The position numbers and the translations under genes were made by a program. The notes beneath the pieces are model-generated. The model ran no database searches. It was not told where the DNA came from and worked only from the letters and a program-made list of their open reading frames with translations. Shown here in pieces: positions 16,578 through 27,373 of a stretch of 64,000 nt of DNA. Within the stretch, counting starts at the first letter, position 1. Every line of letters starts with the position of its first letter. The stretch is from Paraburkholderia adhaesiva (GTDB lineage: Bacteria; Pseudomonadota; Gammaproteobacteria; Burkholderiales; Burkholderiaceae), in NCBI RefSeq assembly GCF_021390575.1, contig NZ_JAJEJQ010000001.1, positions 434,001-498,000 on the forward strand, in the 5' to 3' direction.

Positions 16578-17936
16578 ATGGGAGCGGACCACGGCAGCAT
16601 GCTGCTGGTTTATGCGGTCATCGCGATCGCCGCGCTGATTCTGCTAATCACGCGCTACAAGGTTTATCCGTTTCTCGTCCTGATCATCGTTTCGCTGGTA
16701 CTCGGCCTCGTCGCCGGGTTGCCGATGGATCAGATCGTCAAGTCGTTCGAGACCGGCAACGGCAACACGCTCGGCCACATTGCGATCGTGGTCGGCCTCG
16801 GCACCATGCTCGGCAAGATGATGGCCGAGTCCGGCGGCGCCGAGCGGGTCGCCACGACGCTCATCGGCTGGTTCGGCGAGAAGAACATTCACTGGGCGAT
16901 GATGTTCGTTGCGGTCATCGTCGGCTTGCCGGTGTTCTTCGAAGTCGGCTTCGTGCTCCTGATTCCGATCGCGTTCAACGTCGCCAAACGCACCGGCAAG
17001 TCGCTGCTACTCGTCGGTCTGCCGATGGTGGCCGGTCTTTCCGTCGTGCATGGCCTGATTCCGCCGCACCCGGCCGCGCTGCTCGCGGTGCAGGCGTTTC
17101 ACGCCGACATCGGCAGGACCATCGCGTACGGTCTGATCGTCGGCGTGCCGACCGCGATCGTCGCTGGTCCGCTCTTCGCGCTGCTCATTCACCGCACGAT
17201 CAAGTTGCCCGACGAAAATCCGCTCGCCGCGCAGTTCATCGCCGTCAAACCCAAGGCGGACAGCGAACTGCCCAGCTTCGGTATCACGGTTTTCACGATC
17301 CTGCTGCCCGTGATTCTCATGCTCATCGGTAGTTGGGCCGATCTCGTCTTTGCGCCGAAGACGCTGCCCAACAGCCTGTTGCACTTCTTCGGCACGACCG
17401 ACGTCGCGCTCCTCGTCGCCGTGCTCGTGAGCTTCTGGACCTTCGGCGCGCAACGCGGATTTACGCGCGAGCAGATCCAGAAGTTCTGCGGCGACTGCCT
17501 CGCGCCGATCGCAGGCATTACGCTGATCGTTGGCGCAGGTGGCGGGTTCGGTCGCGTGCTGATGGACAGCGGTATTTCGAAGGAGATCGTTGGTGTCGCG
17601 CAGTCGGCGCACCTCTCGCCGCTCCTGTTCGGCTGGTTCGTCGCCGCGCTGATCCGCCTCGCGACCGGATCCGCCACTGTCGCGATGACGACGGCCTGCG
17701 GCATCGTCGCGCCGATCGCCGCCGCGAGCGGAACGACGGTGAGCCCCGAACTGCTCGTGCTTGCGACGGGCTCGGGTTCGCTGATCTTCTCGCACGTCAA
17801 CGACGGGGGCTTCTGGCTGATCAAGGAGTACTTCGGCATGACCGTCGTTCAGACGTTCAAGACCTGGTCTCTCTGTGAGACCATTATTTCCTTGCTGGGG
17901 CTCGGGCTGACGTTTGCCCTTGCTACGGTGGTATGA
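16578..17936 (+). CDS. Gluconate:H+ symporter, GntP family
   Basis: The 452-residue protein has about 12 hydrophobic segments along its length and matches the GntP permease family that imports gluconate across the inner membrane. Segments such as MGADHGSMLLVYAVIAIAAL at the start, FEVGFVLLIPIAFNVAKRTG and FSHVNDGGFWLIKEYFG near the end are characteristic. The ATG at 16578 follows GGAGAGGAC. It sits between eda and gluconokinase, so imported gluconate can be phosphorylated and sent into the Entner-Doudoroff pathway. GntT, GntU and GntP paralogues cannot be told apart by eye, so no symbol is given. Confidence 0.93.
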   Translation: MGADHGSMLLVYAVIAIAALILLITRYKVYPFLVLIIVSLVLGLVAGLPMDQIVKSFETGNGNTLGHIAIVVGLGTMLGKMMAESGGAERVATTLIGWFGEKNIHWAMMFVAVIVGLPVFFEVGFVLLIPIAFNVAKRTGKSLLLVGLPMVAGLSVVHGLIPPHPAALLAVQAFHADIGRTIAYGLIVGVPTAIVAGPLFALLIHRTIKLPDENPLAAQFIAVKPKADSELPSFGITVFTILLPVILMLIGSWADLVFAPKTLPNSLLHFFGTTDVALLVAVLVSFWTFGAQRGFTREQIQKFCGDCLAPIAGITLIVGAGGGFGRVLMDSGISKEIVGVAQSAHLSPLLFGWFVAALIRLATGSATVAMTTACGIVAPIAAASGTTVSPELLVLATGSGSLIFSHVNDGGFWLIKEYFGMTVVQTFKTWSLCETIISLLGLGLTFALATVV

Positions 17937-17950
17937 ATCTGGAGTAGTCG

Positions 17951-18454
17951 ATGATTCTGATCGCAATGGGTGTGTCGGGGGCGGGCAAGACGCGCATCGG
18001 TGAATTGCTGGCCGAGCGCCTGCACTGTAGCTTCACGGATGGCGATGTCTTCCATAGCGAAGCCAACAAGAAGAAGATGCACGACGGCATCCCGCTCACC
18101 GACGACGACCGCTGGCCGTGGTTGCGCACGATTCGCGCGGCCATCGAAGACAAGCAGCGCGCGCACGAGACGGCTGTGTTCACGTGTTCGTCGCTGAAGC
18201 GTTCGTACCGCGATCTCCTGCGCGGCACCGATCGCGACGTGTGTTTCGTCTATCTGAAGGGCAGCTTTGAGGTGTTGCACGAGCGGCTCGCGTCGCGGAC
18301 CGGGCATTTCTTCGATCCGTCTCTGCTGCAAAGCCAGCTCGATACGCTCGAAGAGCCGGGTCCGGACGAAGCGATCGCGGTGAGCATTGAACTCACGCCC
18401 GAGCAGATCGTCGATGAAGTCATGAAGCAGATGGCGACGCGTCGGACGAGTTGA
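17951..18454 (+). CDS. gntK: Gluconokinase (GntK)
   Basis: This 167-residue P-loop kinase phosphorylates gluconate to 6-phosphogluconate with ATP. The Walker A motif GVSGAGKT is at residues 7-14. The segments FTDGDVFHSEANKKKMHDG and PLTDDDRWPWL are signature sequences of the family. It starts 14 bases after the permease gene stop, so the two are co-transcribed. Together with edd, eda and hexR they form a complete gluconate-to-pyruvate module. Confidence 0.96.
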   Translation: MILIAMGVSGAGKTRIGELLAERLHCSFTDGDVFHSEANKKKMHDGIPLTDDDRWPWLRTIRAAIEDKQRAHETAVFTCSSLKRSYRDLLRGTDRDVCFVYLKGSFEVLHERLASRTGHFFDPSLLQSQLDTLEEPGPDEAIAVSIELTPEQIVDEVMKQMATRRTS

Positions 18455-18554
18455 GGGCCGAGTGCCGAATGCGTTGTGTGCGCATCGGGAACGGCGGATG
18501 ACGCGATTCTCGCCGCTCGATGCGATTGCGCAGCGGCTGAACCCACGCGAGACG

Positions 18555-18596
18555 CAAAAAAAGCGCTTCGTTCATTGCGAACGAAGCGCTTTTTAT
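18555..18596. terminator. Bidirectional terminator between gntK and purB
   Basis: The stem AGCGCTTCGTT pairs with AACGAAGCGCT around a 7-base loop. It is preceded by a run of A and followed by TTTTTATTT, so it can serve the plus-strand gntK and the converging minus-strand purB. Confidence 0.9.
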
Positions 18597-18636
18597 TTGG
18601 CTACTATGCCGGCGCCCAAGGCGCGCCGCGACGCGC

Positions 18637-20061
<1,425 letters not shown>

Positions 20062-20256
20062 TTACGGTCGCGCGGTTGCGACCGGTTAAGTTCAGCCGGG
20101 AAGACGGCGGGAGCCGCGTATTTTATCACCTGCGGGTAATGCCCCGTGCCTGCCGGGCGATGCGTTGCGCCGGCTGGTTTGCAAGATGGCCGGCTGGGAG
20201 GCGGCTTTACAGTGGGCGATTGCGCCGCGCCAGCGCTTCGTTTTGTCCCATCACGC

Positions 20257-22050
20257 ATGAACCCTAATTTCCCGCTCCCGTCTCGCGATAGCGCCGACGC
20301 CTTGATCGAAGAAGGCCTCGCTCACCACCGGGCGGGACGGCTCGTCGACGCTCAGGCCATTTACGAGCGCGTAACTGCGCAGTGGCCAGACCATGCTGCA
20401 GCGTTGCACTACCTTGGGCTGATTGCGCTCGATCGGGGCGAGTCGGCGCACGCGGTGGCGTTGATCGACCGTGCACTTGCGCTCGCACCGGACAACGCCG
20501 AATACCTCGGCAATCGCGGTGTCGTTGCGGCAAGGCTGGGTGACCACGCCGGCGCTGCCGTCTGGCAGCGCAAGGCGCTGGCCAATGCACCCGAATTTGC
20601 GAATGCCCACAACAACCTGGGCAATGCGCTGCTGTCGCTCGGTGAGACCGACTGCGCGATTGAGCACCACCGGAACGCACGCGCGCTTGTTCCTGAGTCC
20701 GCGCACTTCGCCTTCAATCTCGGGCGCGCGCTCGAAGCGGCAGGCCGCAACGACGCCGCGCTAGCCGAATTTCGAGCCGCCGCTGTGCTCGATCCCCACG
20801 ACATGCACGCGCTCTTGCACGCCGGCAGGCTGTTGCTCGCCGCGGGTGCCCACGCCGAAGCTGTGAGCTGCTTCGAACCTGTCGTCGCGCGCGAGCCGCG
20901 CAACGTTTTTGCGCTCTTCGAACTCGCTTACGCGTACGACGCACTGCATCGTTACGCCGACGCGATTCCACTGTATGAACGGGCGATTGCAGTCAATCCC
21001 GACGCTGCCGGCGTCGTCAACAATCTCGCTTTCGCTTTGACGGCGCTCGCGCGTTATGACGAAGCCGAGGTTCACTACCGCCGCGCACTGGAACTCAATC
21101 GCGACCTGCCCGAGTCGAAATTCCAGCTTGGCATGCTGCTGCTTCGGCGCGGAGATCTCGCCGATGGCTGGCCGCTCTTCGAGAACCGCAAGACGACTAC
21201 GCGCGCCAGATCGAATTACCGCAAGCTGCCCTGTGCCGAATGGCAAGGCGAGCCGTTGGCGGGCAAGCGCTTCCTGATCGTGCGCGAGCAGGGCGTGGGT
21301 GACCAGATCCAGTTCCTGCGCTACGCGGGCTTGCTTGCCGCGATGGGTGCGCGCGTCGATGCATGGGTTGCACCCGAACTGGCGTCACTCGCCGCGACCG
21401 TGCCGGGCGTTGCGCGTGTGATCGACGCTGCGCCGGACGACGAAGCCATCGCGCGGCAATACGACTACTGGTGCGACGTGATGAGCCTGCCGCTGCATTT
21501 TCGCGGCAGGCCGATCGAGGCGGCCACACCGTACCTGCACGTCGATCCTCGTGAGGCCGATGCCTGGCGCTTGCGCGTGAATACGCTCGCGCACGGTGCG
21601 CGTCGGCGCATCGGGCTGGTCTGGGCCGGCAATCCACGTCATCACTTCGACGCGTTCCGCTCGGTGCCGCTCGAAGCGCTGCTGCCGCTCGCGGCGCTCG
21701 ACGGCAACGCGTGGTTCGCGATCCAGAAAGGCGAGGCCGCCGCGCAGCTCGCCGACGTCGCCGACCGCTGGCCGATGCACGCGATCGGCGACGAACTCCA
21801 TGACTTCGCGAGTACGGCGGCGCTCGTCGATAGCCTCGATCTCGTGATTACCGTCGATACATCGGTGGCGCACCTGGCGGGCGCGCTCGGCAAGCCGGTC
21901 TGGGTGCTGCTTGCCGCGCAGCCCGACTGGCGCTGGGGCATGGGGCGCCACGATTCGGTCTGGTATCCATCGGCGCGGCTTTTCCGGCAGGACGAGCTCG
22001 GTGACTGGCGTGGGGTCATGTCCGCGCTCCGATCCACGCTTCTGGCTTGA
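20257..22050 (+). CDS. TPR protein with a C-terminal GT9-like glycosyltransferase domain
   Basis: The 597-residue product has tetratricopeptide repeats over about residues 10-320 (for example AAALHYLGLIALDRGESAHA and ANAHNNLGNALLSLGETDCA). A domain at about 345-590 resembles ADP-heptose:LPS heptosyltransferases (GT9), with LIVREQGVGDQIQFLRYAG and the acceptor-end motif ITVDTSVAHLAGALGKPVW. It is cytosolic, with no signal peptide. The substrate is unknown; similar fusions are found in many Burkholderiaceae and are sometimes annotated as O-GlcNAc-transferase-like. The ATG at 20257 is chosen because MNPNFPLPSRDSADALIEEG begins the first TPR; the frame extends to 20146. It stands alone, divergent from purB. 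Confidence 0.85.
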   Translation: MNPNFPLPSRDSADALIEEGLAHHRAGRLVDAQAIYERVTAQWPDHAAALHYLGLIALDRGESAHAVALIDRALALAPDNAEYLGNRGVVAARLGDHAGAAVWQRKALANAPEFANAHNNLGNALLSLGETDCAIEHHRNARALVPESAHFAFNLGRALEAAGRNDAALAEFRAAAVLDPHDMHALLHAGRLLLAAGAHAEAVSCFEPVVAREPRNVFALFELAYAYDALHRYADAIPLYERAIAVNPDAAGVVNNLAFALTALARYDEAEVHYRRALELNRDLPESKFQLGMLLLRRGDLADGWPLFENRKTTTRARSNYRKLPCAEWQGEPLAGKRFLIVREQGVGDQIQFLRYAGLLAAMGARVDAWVAPELASLAATVPGVARVIDAAPDDEAIARQYDYWCDVMSLPLHFRGRPIEAATPYLHVDPREADAWRLRVNTLAHGARRRIGLVWAGNPRHHFDAFRSVPLEALLPLAALDGNAWFAIQKGEAAAQLADVADRWPMHAIGDELHDFASTAALVDSLDLVITVDTSVAHLAGALGKPVWVLLAAQPDWRWGMGRHDSVWYPSARLFRQDELGDWRGVMSALRSTLLA

Positions 22051-22143
22051 TGCAACACCGGACAGTCGTGTCCCAGACTTGCGGCGGCGGGCCTAGAATG
22101 CGGACTTCACATCACCAGGCACGTCACTGGACGCGCGATTCGC

Positions 22144-23100
22144 ATGGAACTCAAATGGCTCGAAGACTTCGTTTCGCTTGCGGAGACGCATAGTTTCAGC
22201 CGCTCCGCCGAATTGCGGCACGTGACCCAGCCGGCGTTTTCGCGCCGCATCCAGGCACTCGAAGCGTGGCTCGGCACGGAACTGATCGATCGATCGGTTT
22301 ATCCGACGCGCCTCACCGCCGCGGGTCAGGTGTTCTACGAGCAGGCGCTCGCGATGCTTTCGCAGTTTCACGAAGCGCGCACGCTGCTGCGCGGCCACAC
22401 TGCGACGCCCGAGGCAACGATCGAATTCGCCGTGCCGCACACGCTCTCGCTCACGTACTTTCCGCGCTGGCTACAGCGCATCGAGGCCAAGCTCGGCCGC
22501 ATCAACACACGTCTACGCGCGCTCAATGTGCACGACGCGGTGCTCTCGCTCGTGGAGGGAGGCTGCGATCTCGTGATGGGCTATCACCATCCGAGTCATC
22601 CCGTGACGCTCGACCCCGCGCGCTACGACACGCTCACGCTCGGCATCGAGTCGATCAGTCCGTATTCCGCGCCGCAGCGCGTGGGCCGACCGCGCTACAC
22701 GCTGCCCGGCACGCCCGACGCACCCACGCCTTACCTTTCGTATACGCCGAACGCGTATCTCGGGCGCATGACGGAGGTGATCGTCGGCAATGCGCCGACG
22801 CGGCTCTATCTGGACCGCGTCTACGAAACCGACATGGCGGAGGGTCTCAAGGCGATGACGCTCGCGGGTCACGGCATCGCGTTTCTGCCGCACAGCGCGG
22901 TAGAGGACGCGGTGGCCGCCGGCGATCTCATCCGGCTCGACCGCGCGACTCGCGGCACACCCGCGGGACAATTCACGCTCGACATGGAAATTCGCCTCTA
23001 TCGCGACAAGTTCGCAGCGCAGGGCGATGACGCGCGCCGCGCGCTCGTCGGCCGGGTGTGGGATGCGGTGAGTGAGGAGCTCGCGCAGGGCGGCGCGTAA
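22144..23100 (+). CDS. LysR-family regulator, HypT-like
   Basis: The 318-residue protein has an N-terminal LysR winged helix (residues 1-60, LEDFVSLAETHSFSRSAELR then HVTQPAFSRRIQALEAWLG) and a C-terminal effector domain. The wording YTPNAYLGRMTEVIVG and the late GHGIAFLPHSAVEDAV resemble E. coli HypT (YjiE), the hypochlorite-responsive regulator, more than a generic LysR. In HypT, methionine oxidation activates the protein. Methionines are present here, but equivalence was not tested by alignment. It is on the same strand as gdhA, about 330 bases upstream, so a regulatory link to gdhA is possible but not shown. Confidence 0.85.
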   Translation: MELKWLEDFVSLAETHSFSRSAELRHVTQPAFSRRIQALEAWLGTELIDRSVYPTRLTAAGQVFYEQALAMLSQFHEARTLLRGHTATPEATIEFAVPHTLSLTYFPRWLQRIEAKLGRINTRLRALNVHDAVLSLVEGGCDLVMGYHHPSHPVTLDPARYDTLTLGIESISPYSAPQRVGRPRYTLPGTPDAPTPYLSYTPNAYLGRMTEVIVGNAPTRLYLDRVYETDMAEGLKAMTLAGHGIAFLPHSAVEDAVAAGDLIRLDRATRGTPAGQFTLDMEIRLYRDKFAAQGDDARRALVGRVWDAVSEELAQGGA

Positions 23101-23428
23101 AGGGCACGGAAGCGTCAGTCAAGCTGACGAGGTTGCAAGCAATACCCGCACTCACGAAAGCGGCCGCCCGTGATAGCCATCGCAATGCACTGCGTTGCAG
23201 ACGCGGGCGACGGCCGGCTCACATCTTCTTCCATTGAGGACCGTTCGCCGACACAACGGCGGCAAGCGTTGGCAAACGGTGATAAACGCCATCGATACCC
23301 GCATGCACATGCTTTGTCGGCTTCGGGGATGTTATGCAAGAAAAACATAACGGGATAATCAAACGGCATTGGATTTCATTTTGGGCTTTTCTGACAATGG
23401 CACCACTTGTTCGATCGCCGGAGCGTTC
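23101..23428. other. Intergenic region upstream of gdhA
   Basis: About 330 bases without a supported gene. There is a short inverted repeat near the start (CGTCAG with CTGACG) but no T-run. The gdhA promoter is expected here; no clear -35/-10 pair was identified. Confidence 0.5.
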
Positions 23429-24730
23429 ATGTCATCCCAACTGCAGTCTGCAGCAATGTCGTCGGTTCCTTCCTATCTCCACGCCGATGATCTCGGCCCC
23501 TGGGGCAACTATCTTCGTCAGGTCGATCGCGTCGCGCCGTATCTCGGCCCGCTCTCGCGCTGGCTCGAAACGCTCAAGCGCCCGAAGCGCATCCTGATCG
23601 TCGACGTGCCCATCGAACTCGATAACGGCACCGTGGCGCACTTCGAAGGCTATCGCGTTCAGCACAACGTGTCGCGCGGTCCCGGTAAAGGCGGCGTCCG
23701 TTATCACCAGGATGTTACGTTGTCCGAAGTGATGGCGTTGTCCGCGTGGATGTCGGTGAAGAACGCAGCGGTGAACGTGCCGTACGGCGGCGCGAAGGGT
23801 GGCATTCGCGTTGATCCGCGAACCCTCTCGCGCGGCGAACTCGAACGCGTGACGCGCCGCTACACGAGCGAAATCGGCATCATCATCGGGCCGAACACCG
23901 ACATTCCCGCGCCGGACGTCAACACGAACGAGCAGATCATGGCGTGGATGATGGACACCTACTCGATGAACCAGGGCCAGACGGCCACGGGCGTCGTTAC
24001 CGGCAAGCCCATCTCGCTCGGCGGCTCGCTCGGCCGCCGCGAAGCGACGGGGCGCGGCGTGTTCGTCGTCGGCTGCGAAGCGGCCCGGCGCACGGGTCTT
24101 AGCATCGAAGGCGCGCGGATCGCCGTGCAAGGCTTCGGCAACGTGGGCGGCATCGCTGCGCGCCTCTTCCAGGAAGCCGGTTCGCGGCTCGTCGCGGTGC
24201 AGGACCATACCGGCTCGCTGTACAAGTCGGGCGGCATCGACGCCGTGGCGCTGCTCGAACACGTTGCGAAGACCGGTGGCGTGGCGGGTTTTGCTGGCGC
24301 CGATGTCCTCTCTAACGACGAGTTCTGGACCATCGAGACCGACATCCTGATCCCGGCCGCGCTGGAAAACCAGATCACCGAAAAGAACGCGTCGAAGATC
24401 CGCACGAAGATCATCGTGGAAGGCGCGAACGGCCCGACCACGACGGCAGCGGACGACATTCTTCACGACAAGGGCATCCTCGTGATCCCCGACGTGGTGG
24501 CGAACGCGGGCGGCGTGACCGTCTCTTACTTCGAATGGGTGCAGGACTTCTCGAGCTTCTTCTGGACCGAAGCGGAAATCAACGAGCGTCTCGAGCGCGT
24601 CATGCGCGAAGCGTTCGCCGCGGTCTGGCAAGTGGCGAGCGAGCAAAAGGTGTCGATGCGCACGGCAGCGTTCATCGTGGCGTGCAAGCGCATCCTGATG
24701 GCGCGCGAAATGCGCGGTCTGTATCCCTGA
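23429..24730 (+). CDS. gdhA: Glutamate dehydrogenase (Glu/Leu/Phe/Val family)
   Basis: The 433-residue enzyme interconverts glutamate and 2-oxoglutarate plus ammonium. Substrate-binding lysine segments are visible ([11 protein letters not shown] and [14 protein letters not shown], residues about 80-130), with the Rossmann motif VQGFGNVGG near residue 240. The length and sequence fit the shorter NAD-type hexameric family common in beta-proteobacteria. The frame opens at 23369, but the ATG at 23429 gives the usual N-terminus, and a further ATG is at 23456. It lies immediately upstream of a glutamate/aspartate ABC transporter, a coherent glutamate-handling neighbourhood. Confidence 0.93.
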   Translation: MSSQLQSAAMSSVPSYLHADDLGPWGNYLRQVDRVAPYLGPLSRWLETLKRPKRILIVDVPIELDNGTVAHFEGYRVQHNVSRGPGKGGVRYHQDVTLSEVMALSAWMSVKNAAVNVPYGGAKGGIRVDPRTLSRGELERVTRRYTSEIGIIIGPNTDIPAPDVNTNEQIMAWMMDTYSMNQGQTATGVVTGKPISLGGSLGRREATGRGVFVVGCEAARRTGLSIEGARIAVQGFGNVGGIAARLFQEAGSRLVAVQDHTGSLYKSGGIDAVALLEHVAKTGGVAGFAGADVLSNDEFWTIETDILIPAALENQITEKNASKIRTKIIVEGANGPTTTAADDILHDKGILVIPDVVANAGGVTVSYFEWVQDFSSFFWTEAEINERLERVMREAFAAVWQVASEQKVSMRTAAFIVACKRILMAREMRGLYP

Positions 24731-24734
24731 GATC

Positions 24735-24765
24735 GATCGACGTCTGATCGACGCTTGATCGACGC
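24735..24765 (+). repeat. Short 11-bp tandem repeat after gdhA
   Basis: GATCGACGTCT, GATCGACGCTT and the partial GATCGACGC follow each other directly after the gdhA stop. It is a minor direct repeat of unknown importance. Confidence 0.6.
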
Positions 24766-24812
24766 AACACGGCGGGGGCACGTTTGCACCCGCCACGGAG
24801 CAGTAGCCAGGA

Positions 24813-24845
24813 GCGGACGGGACCTTGGCGGGGCCGTCCGCTTTT
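24813..24845 (+). terminator. Intrinsic terminator downstream of gdhA
   Basis: An 8-bp G+C-rich stem (GCGGACGG with CCGTCCGC) with a 13-base loop is followed by TTTTG, 83 bases after the gdhA stop. Confidence 0.78.
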
Positions 24846-24929
24846 GCACATCCTGATGCAGCGCAGCAACCCGTGATGTGCGGGGGAATGCTTTCGCGCG
24901 GCCTTATTCTTTCAAAACTATTACTTTGC

Positions 24930-24935
24930 TACACT
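24930..24935 (+). promoter_or_regulatory. Possible extended -10 element for gltI
   Basis: TACACT preceded by TGC forms an extended -10-like element 33 bases upstream of the gltI start codon. No good -35 hexamer is found at 17 bases. The local DNA is A+T-rich compared with its surroundings. Weak support. Confidence 0.35.
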
Positions 24936-24967
24936 GCAAAGGTCGTTTTCTGCTCAGGAGTTAAAAG

Positions 24968-25861
24968 ATGAAGATCAAAATCGCCGCACTCGCTCTCGCC
25001 ACCCTCGGACTCGTTTCAGCGAGCGCATATGCGCAGGACAGTGGCACGCTCAAGAAGATCAAGGACACGGGCGTCATCTCGCTGGGTCACCGGGAATCGT
25101 CGATTCCGTTTTCCTACTACGATGACAAGCAGAATGTGGTCGGCTACTCGCAGGATTACGCGCTGAAGATCGTCGACGCTGTGAAGCAGAAGCTGAACAT
25201 GCCGAACCTGAAGGTCAAGCTCGTGCCGATCACGTCACAGAACCGCATCCCGCTCGTGCAGAACGGCACGATCGACATCGAATGCGGCTCGACCACGAAC
25301 AACGCAGAGCGTCAGCAACAGGCCGCGTTCTCGAACACGATTTTCGTGATCGGCACGCGTCTCATGACGAAGAAGGATTCGGGCATCAAGGATTTCCCGG
25401 ACCTGAAGGGCAAGACCGTCGTCACGACGGCGGGTACGACGTCCGAGCGTATTCTGCGCAAGATGAACCAGGACAAGAACATGGGCATGAACATCATCAG
25501 CGCGAAGGACCACGGCGATTCGTTCCTGACGCTGTCGACGGGCCGCGCAGTGGCGTTCATGATGGACGATGCTCTGCTGGCGGGCGAGCGTGCGAAGTCG
25601 AACAATCCGGGCGATTTCGTGATTGTCGGCACGCCGCAATCGCGTGAAGCTTACGGCTGCATGATGCGCAAGAACGACCCCGAGTTCAAGAAGGTAGCCG
25701 ACGACGCCGTCGCGAAGGTTCAGACCTCCGGCGAAGGCGAGGTGATCTACAAGCGCTGGTTCGAGTCGCCGATTCCGCCCAAGGGCCTCAACCTGAACTT
25801 CCCCATGAGTGACGACATGCGGGCGCTTTTCAAGAACCCGAACGACAAGGCGATCGACTAA
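24968..25861 (+). CDS. gltI: Glutamate/aspartate ABC transporter periplasmic binding protein (GltI)
   Basis: The 297-residue periplasmic protein has a signal peptide (KIKIAALALATLGLVSASAYA, cleaved near residue 22) and a SBP_bac_3-type solute-binding fold. Sequences such as GHRESSIPFSYYDDKQNVVG and DIECGSTTNNAERQQ are characteristic of GltI/DEBP, which binds L-glutamate and L-aspartate. The start ATG follows AGGAG. It heads the gltIJKL operon, separated from gltJ by a hairpin, which commonly makes the binding protein more abundant than the membrane parts. Confidence 0.95.
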   Translation: MKIKIAALALATLGLVSASAYAQDSGTLKKIKDTGVISLGHRESSIPFSYYDDKQNVVGYSQDYALKIVDAVKQKLNMPNLKVKLVPITSQNRIPLVQNGTIDIECGSTTNNAERQQQAAFSNTIFVIGTRLMTKKDSGIKDFPDLKGKTVVTTAGTTSERILRKMNQDKNMGMNIISAKDHGDSFLTLSTGRAVAFMMDDALLAGERAKSNNPGDFVIVGTPQSREAYGCMMRKNDPEFKKVADDAVAKVQTSGEGEVIYKRWFESPIPPKGLNLNFPMSDDMRALFKNPNDKAID

Positions 25862-25896
25862 GCGTCGACCCCCCTCGCTAGTCGCACTATGGTCAG

Positions 25897-25942
25897 GAAC
25901 GGAAGAAGCGCGGGAGTAGCGCCGCTTCTTCCGTTCTTTTTG
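25897..25942 (+). terminator. Intercistronic terminator-like hairpin between gltI and gltJ
   Basis: A perfect 14-bp stem (25897-25910 with 25923-25936) is followed by TTTTTGTT. It is strong enough to act as a partial terminator inside the operon, lowering gltJKL relative to gltI, and may also protect the gltI 3' end from exonucleases. Confidence 0.88.
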
Positions 25943-25955
25943 TTGGAGACACAAT

Positions 25956-26696
25956 ATGTCCTACCACTGGAACTGGGGCATTCTCTTTAGCCCGGTCTCG
26001 ACCGGCGAACCCACTACCTATCTCGGCTGGCTGATTTCCGGCCTCTGGGTGACGGTCACGGTGTCGCTCGCCGCGTGGGTGATCGCGCTCATCGTCGGGT
26101 CGTTCTTCGGCGTGCTGCGCACGGTGCCGAACAAGTGGGCCTCGGGCGCGGGCACCGTGTACGTCGCGGTGTTCCGCAACATACCGCTGATCGTGCAGTT
26201 CTTCATCTGGTATCTCGTGATCCCGGAATTGCTGCCGCCATCGCTCGGCAACTGGTTCAAGCAGTTGCCGCCGAACGTGCAGTTCTTCTCGTCGTCGATT
26301 CTCTGTCTCGGCCTCTTCACCGGCGCGCGCGTGTGCGAGCAGGTGCGCTCGGGGATCAATGCGCTGCCGCGGGGCCAGCGCGCAGCGGGTCTTGCGGTGG
26401 GCTTCACGCAATGGCAGACGTATCGCTATGTGCTGTTGCCGGTCGCGTTTCGCATCATCGTGCCGCCGCTCACGTCCGAGTTTCTCAACATCTTCAAGAA
26501 CTCGGCGGTTGCGTCGACGATCGGCCTGCTCGATCTTTCCGCGCAGGCTCGCCAGCTCGTCGACTACACGGCGCAGGCCTATGAGTCGTTCATCGCGGTC
26601 ACGCTCGCCTATGTCCTCATCAATCTCGTCGTCATGGGGCTGATGCGCTGGATCGAGGCGAGGACCCGGCTACCCGGCTATATCGGAGGCAAGTGA
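25956..26696 (+). CDS. gltJ: Glutamate/aspartate ABC transporter permease (GltJ)
   Basis: This 246-residue inner-membrane permease of the HisM/GltJ type has about five hydrophobic helices and the cytoplasmic EAA-type loop that contacts the ATPase ([20 protein letters not shown] near residues 132-152). It starts about 95 bases after gltI, beyond the hairpin, with GGAGAC as ribosome binding site. Its stop overlaps the gltK start (TGATG), indicating translational coupling. Confidence 0.94.
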   Translation: MSYHWNWGILFSPVSTGEPTTYLGWLISGLWVTVTVSLAAWVIALIVGSFFGVLRTVPNKWASGAGTVYVAVFRNIPLIVQFFIWYLVIPELLPPSLGNWFKQLPPNVQFFSSSILCLGLFTGARVCEQVRSGINALPRGQRAAGLAVGFTQWQTYRYVLLPVAFRIIVPPLTSEFLNIFKNSAVASTIGLLDLSAQARQLVDYTAQAYESFIAVTLAYVLINLVVMGLMRWIEARTRLPGYIGGK

Positions 26697-27373
26697 TGCA
26701 TCATTTCGACTGGAGTGGTATTCCGGGCGCACTGCCGACCTTGTGGACCGGCGCGATCGTCACGTTCCAGATCACGGTGTGCGCGATCGTCGTGGGCATT
26801 GTGTGGGGCACGGTGCTCGCGCTCTTGCGGCTTTCGGGCGTCAAGCCGCTCCAATGGTTCGCGCAGGGCTACGTGACGGTTTTCCGTTCGATCCCGCTCG
26901 TGATGGTCCTGCTGTGGTTTTTCCTGATCGTGCCGCAGGTGCTGCAGAGCGTGCTCAATCTGTCGCCGAACATCGACATCCGGCTCGCCTCGGCGATGGT
27001 TGCGTTCTCGCTCTTCGAGGCGGCGTACTATTCGGAGATCATCCGCGCGGGTATTCAGGCCGTGCCGCGCGGACAGGTGAACGCGTCGTTCGCGCTCGGC
27101 ATGCGCTACAGCCAGGCGATGCGCCACGTCGTCCTGCCGCAGGCGTTTCGCGCGATGGTTCCGCTTCTGCTCACGCAGGCCATCGTGCTCTTTCAGGATA
27201 CGGCGCTCGTCTACGTGATCAGCCTCGCGGACTTCTTCCGCACCGCGACGAATATCGGCGACCGTGATGGGACCACGGTCGAGATGGTACTGTTCGCGGG
27301 CGCGTGCTATTTCGTCGTCTGTGTGATCGCTTCGAGCATCGTGAAAAGTCTTCAGAAAAAGGTCGCGACATGA
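26696..27373 (+). CDS. gltK: Glutamate/aspartate ABC transporter permease (GltK)
   Basis: This 225-residue second permease subunit has hydrophobic helices throughout and the EAA loop ([20 protein letters not shown] near residue 125). The ATG at 26696 shares its A with the gltJ stop; an in-frame GTG at 26693 is less likely. Its own stop overlaps the gltL ATG. GltJ and GltK are expected to form the heterodimeric channel. Confidence 0.94.
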   Translation: MHHFDWSGIPGALPTLWTGAIVTFQITVCAIVVGIVWGTVLALLRLSGVKPLQWFAQGYVTVFRSIPLVMVLLWFFLIVPQVLQSVLNLSPNIDIRLASAMVAFSLFEAAYYSEIIRAGIQAVPRGQVNASFALGMRYSQAMRHVVLPQAFRAMVPLLLTQAIVLFQDTALVYVISLADFFRTATNIGDRDGTTVEMVLFAGACYFVVCVIASSIVKSLQKKVAT

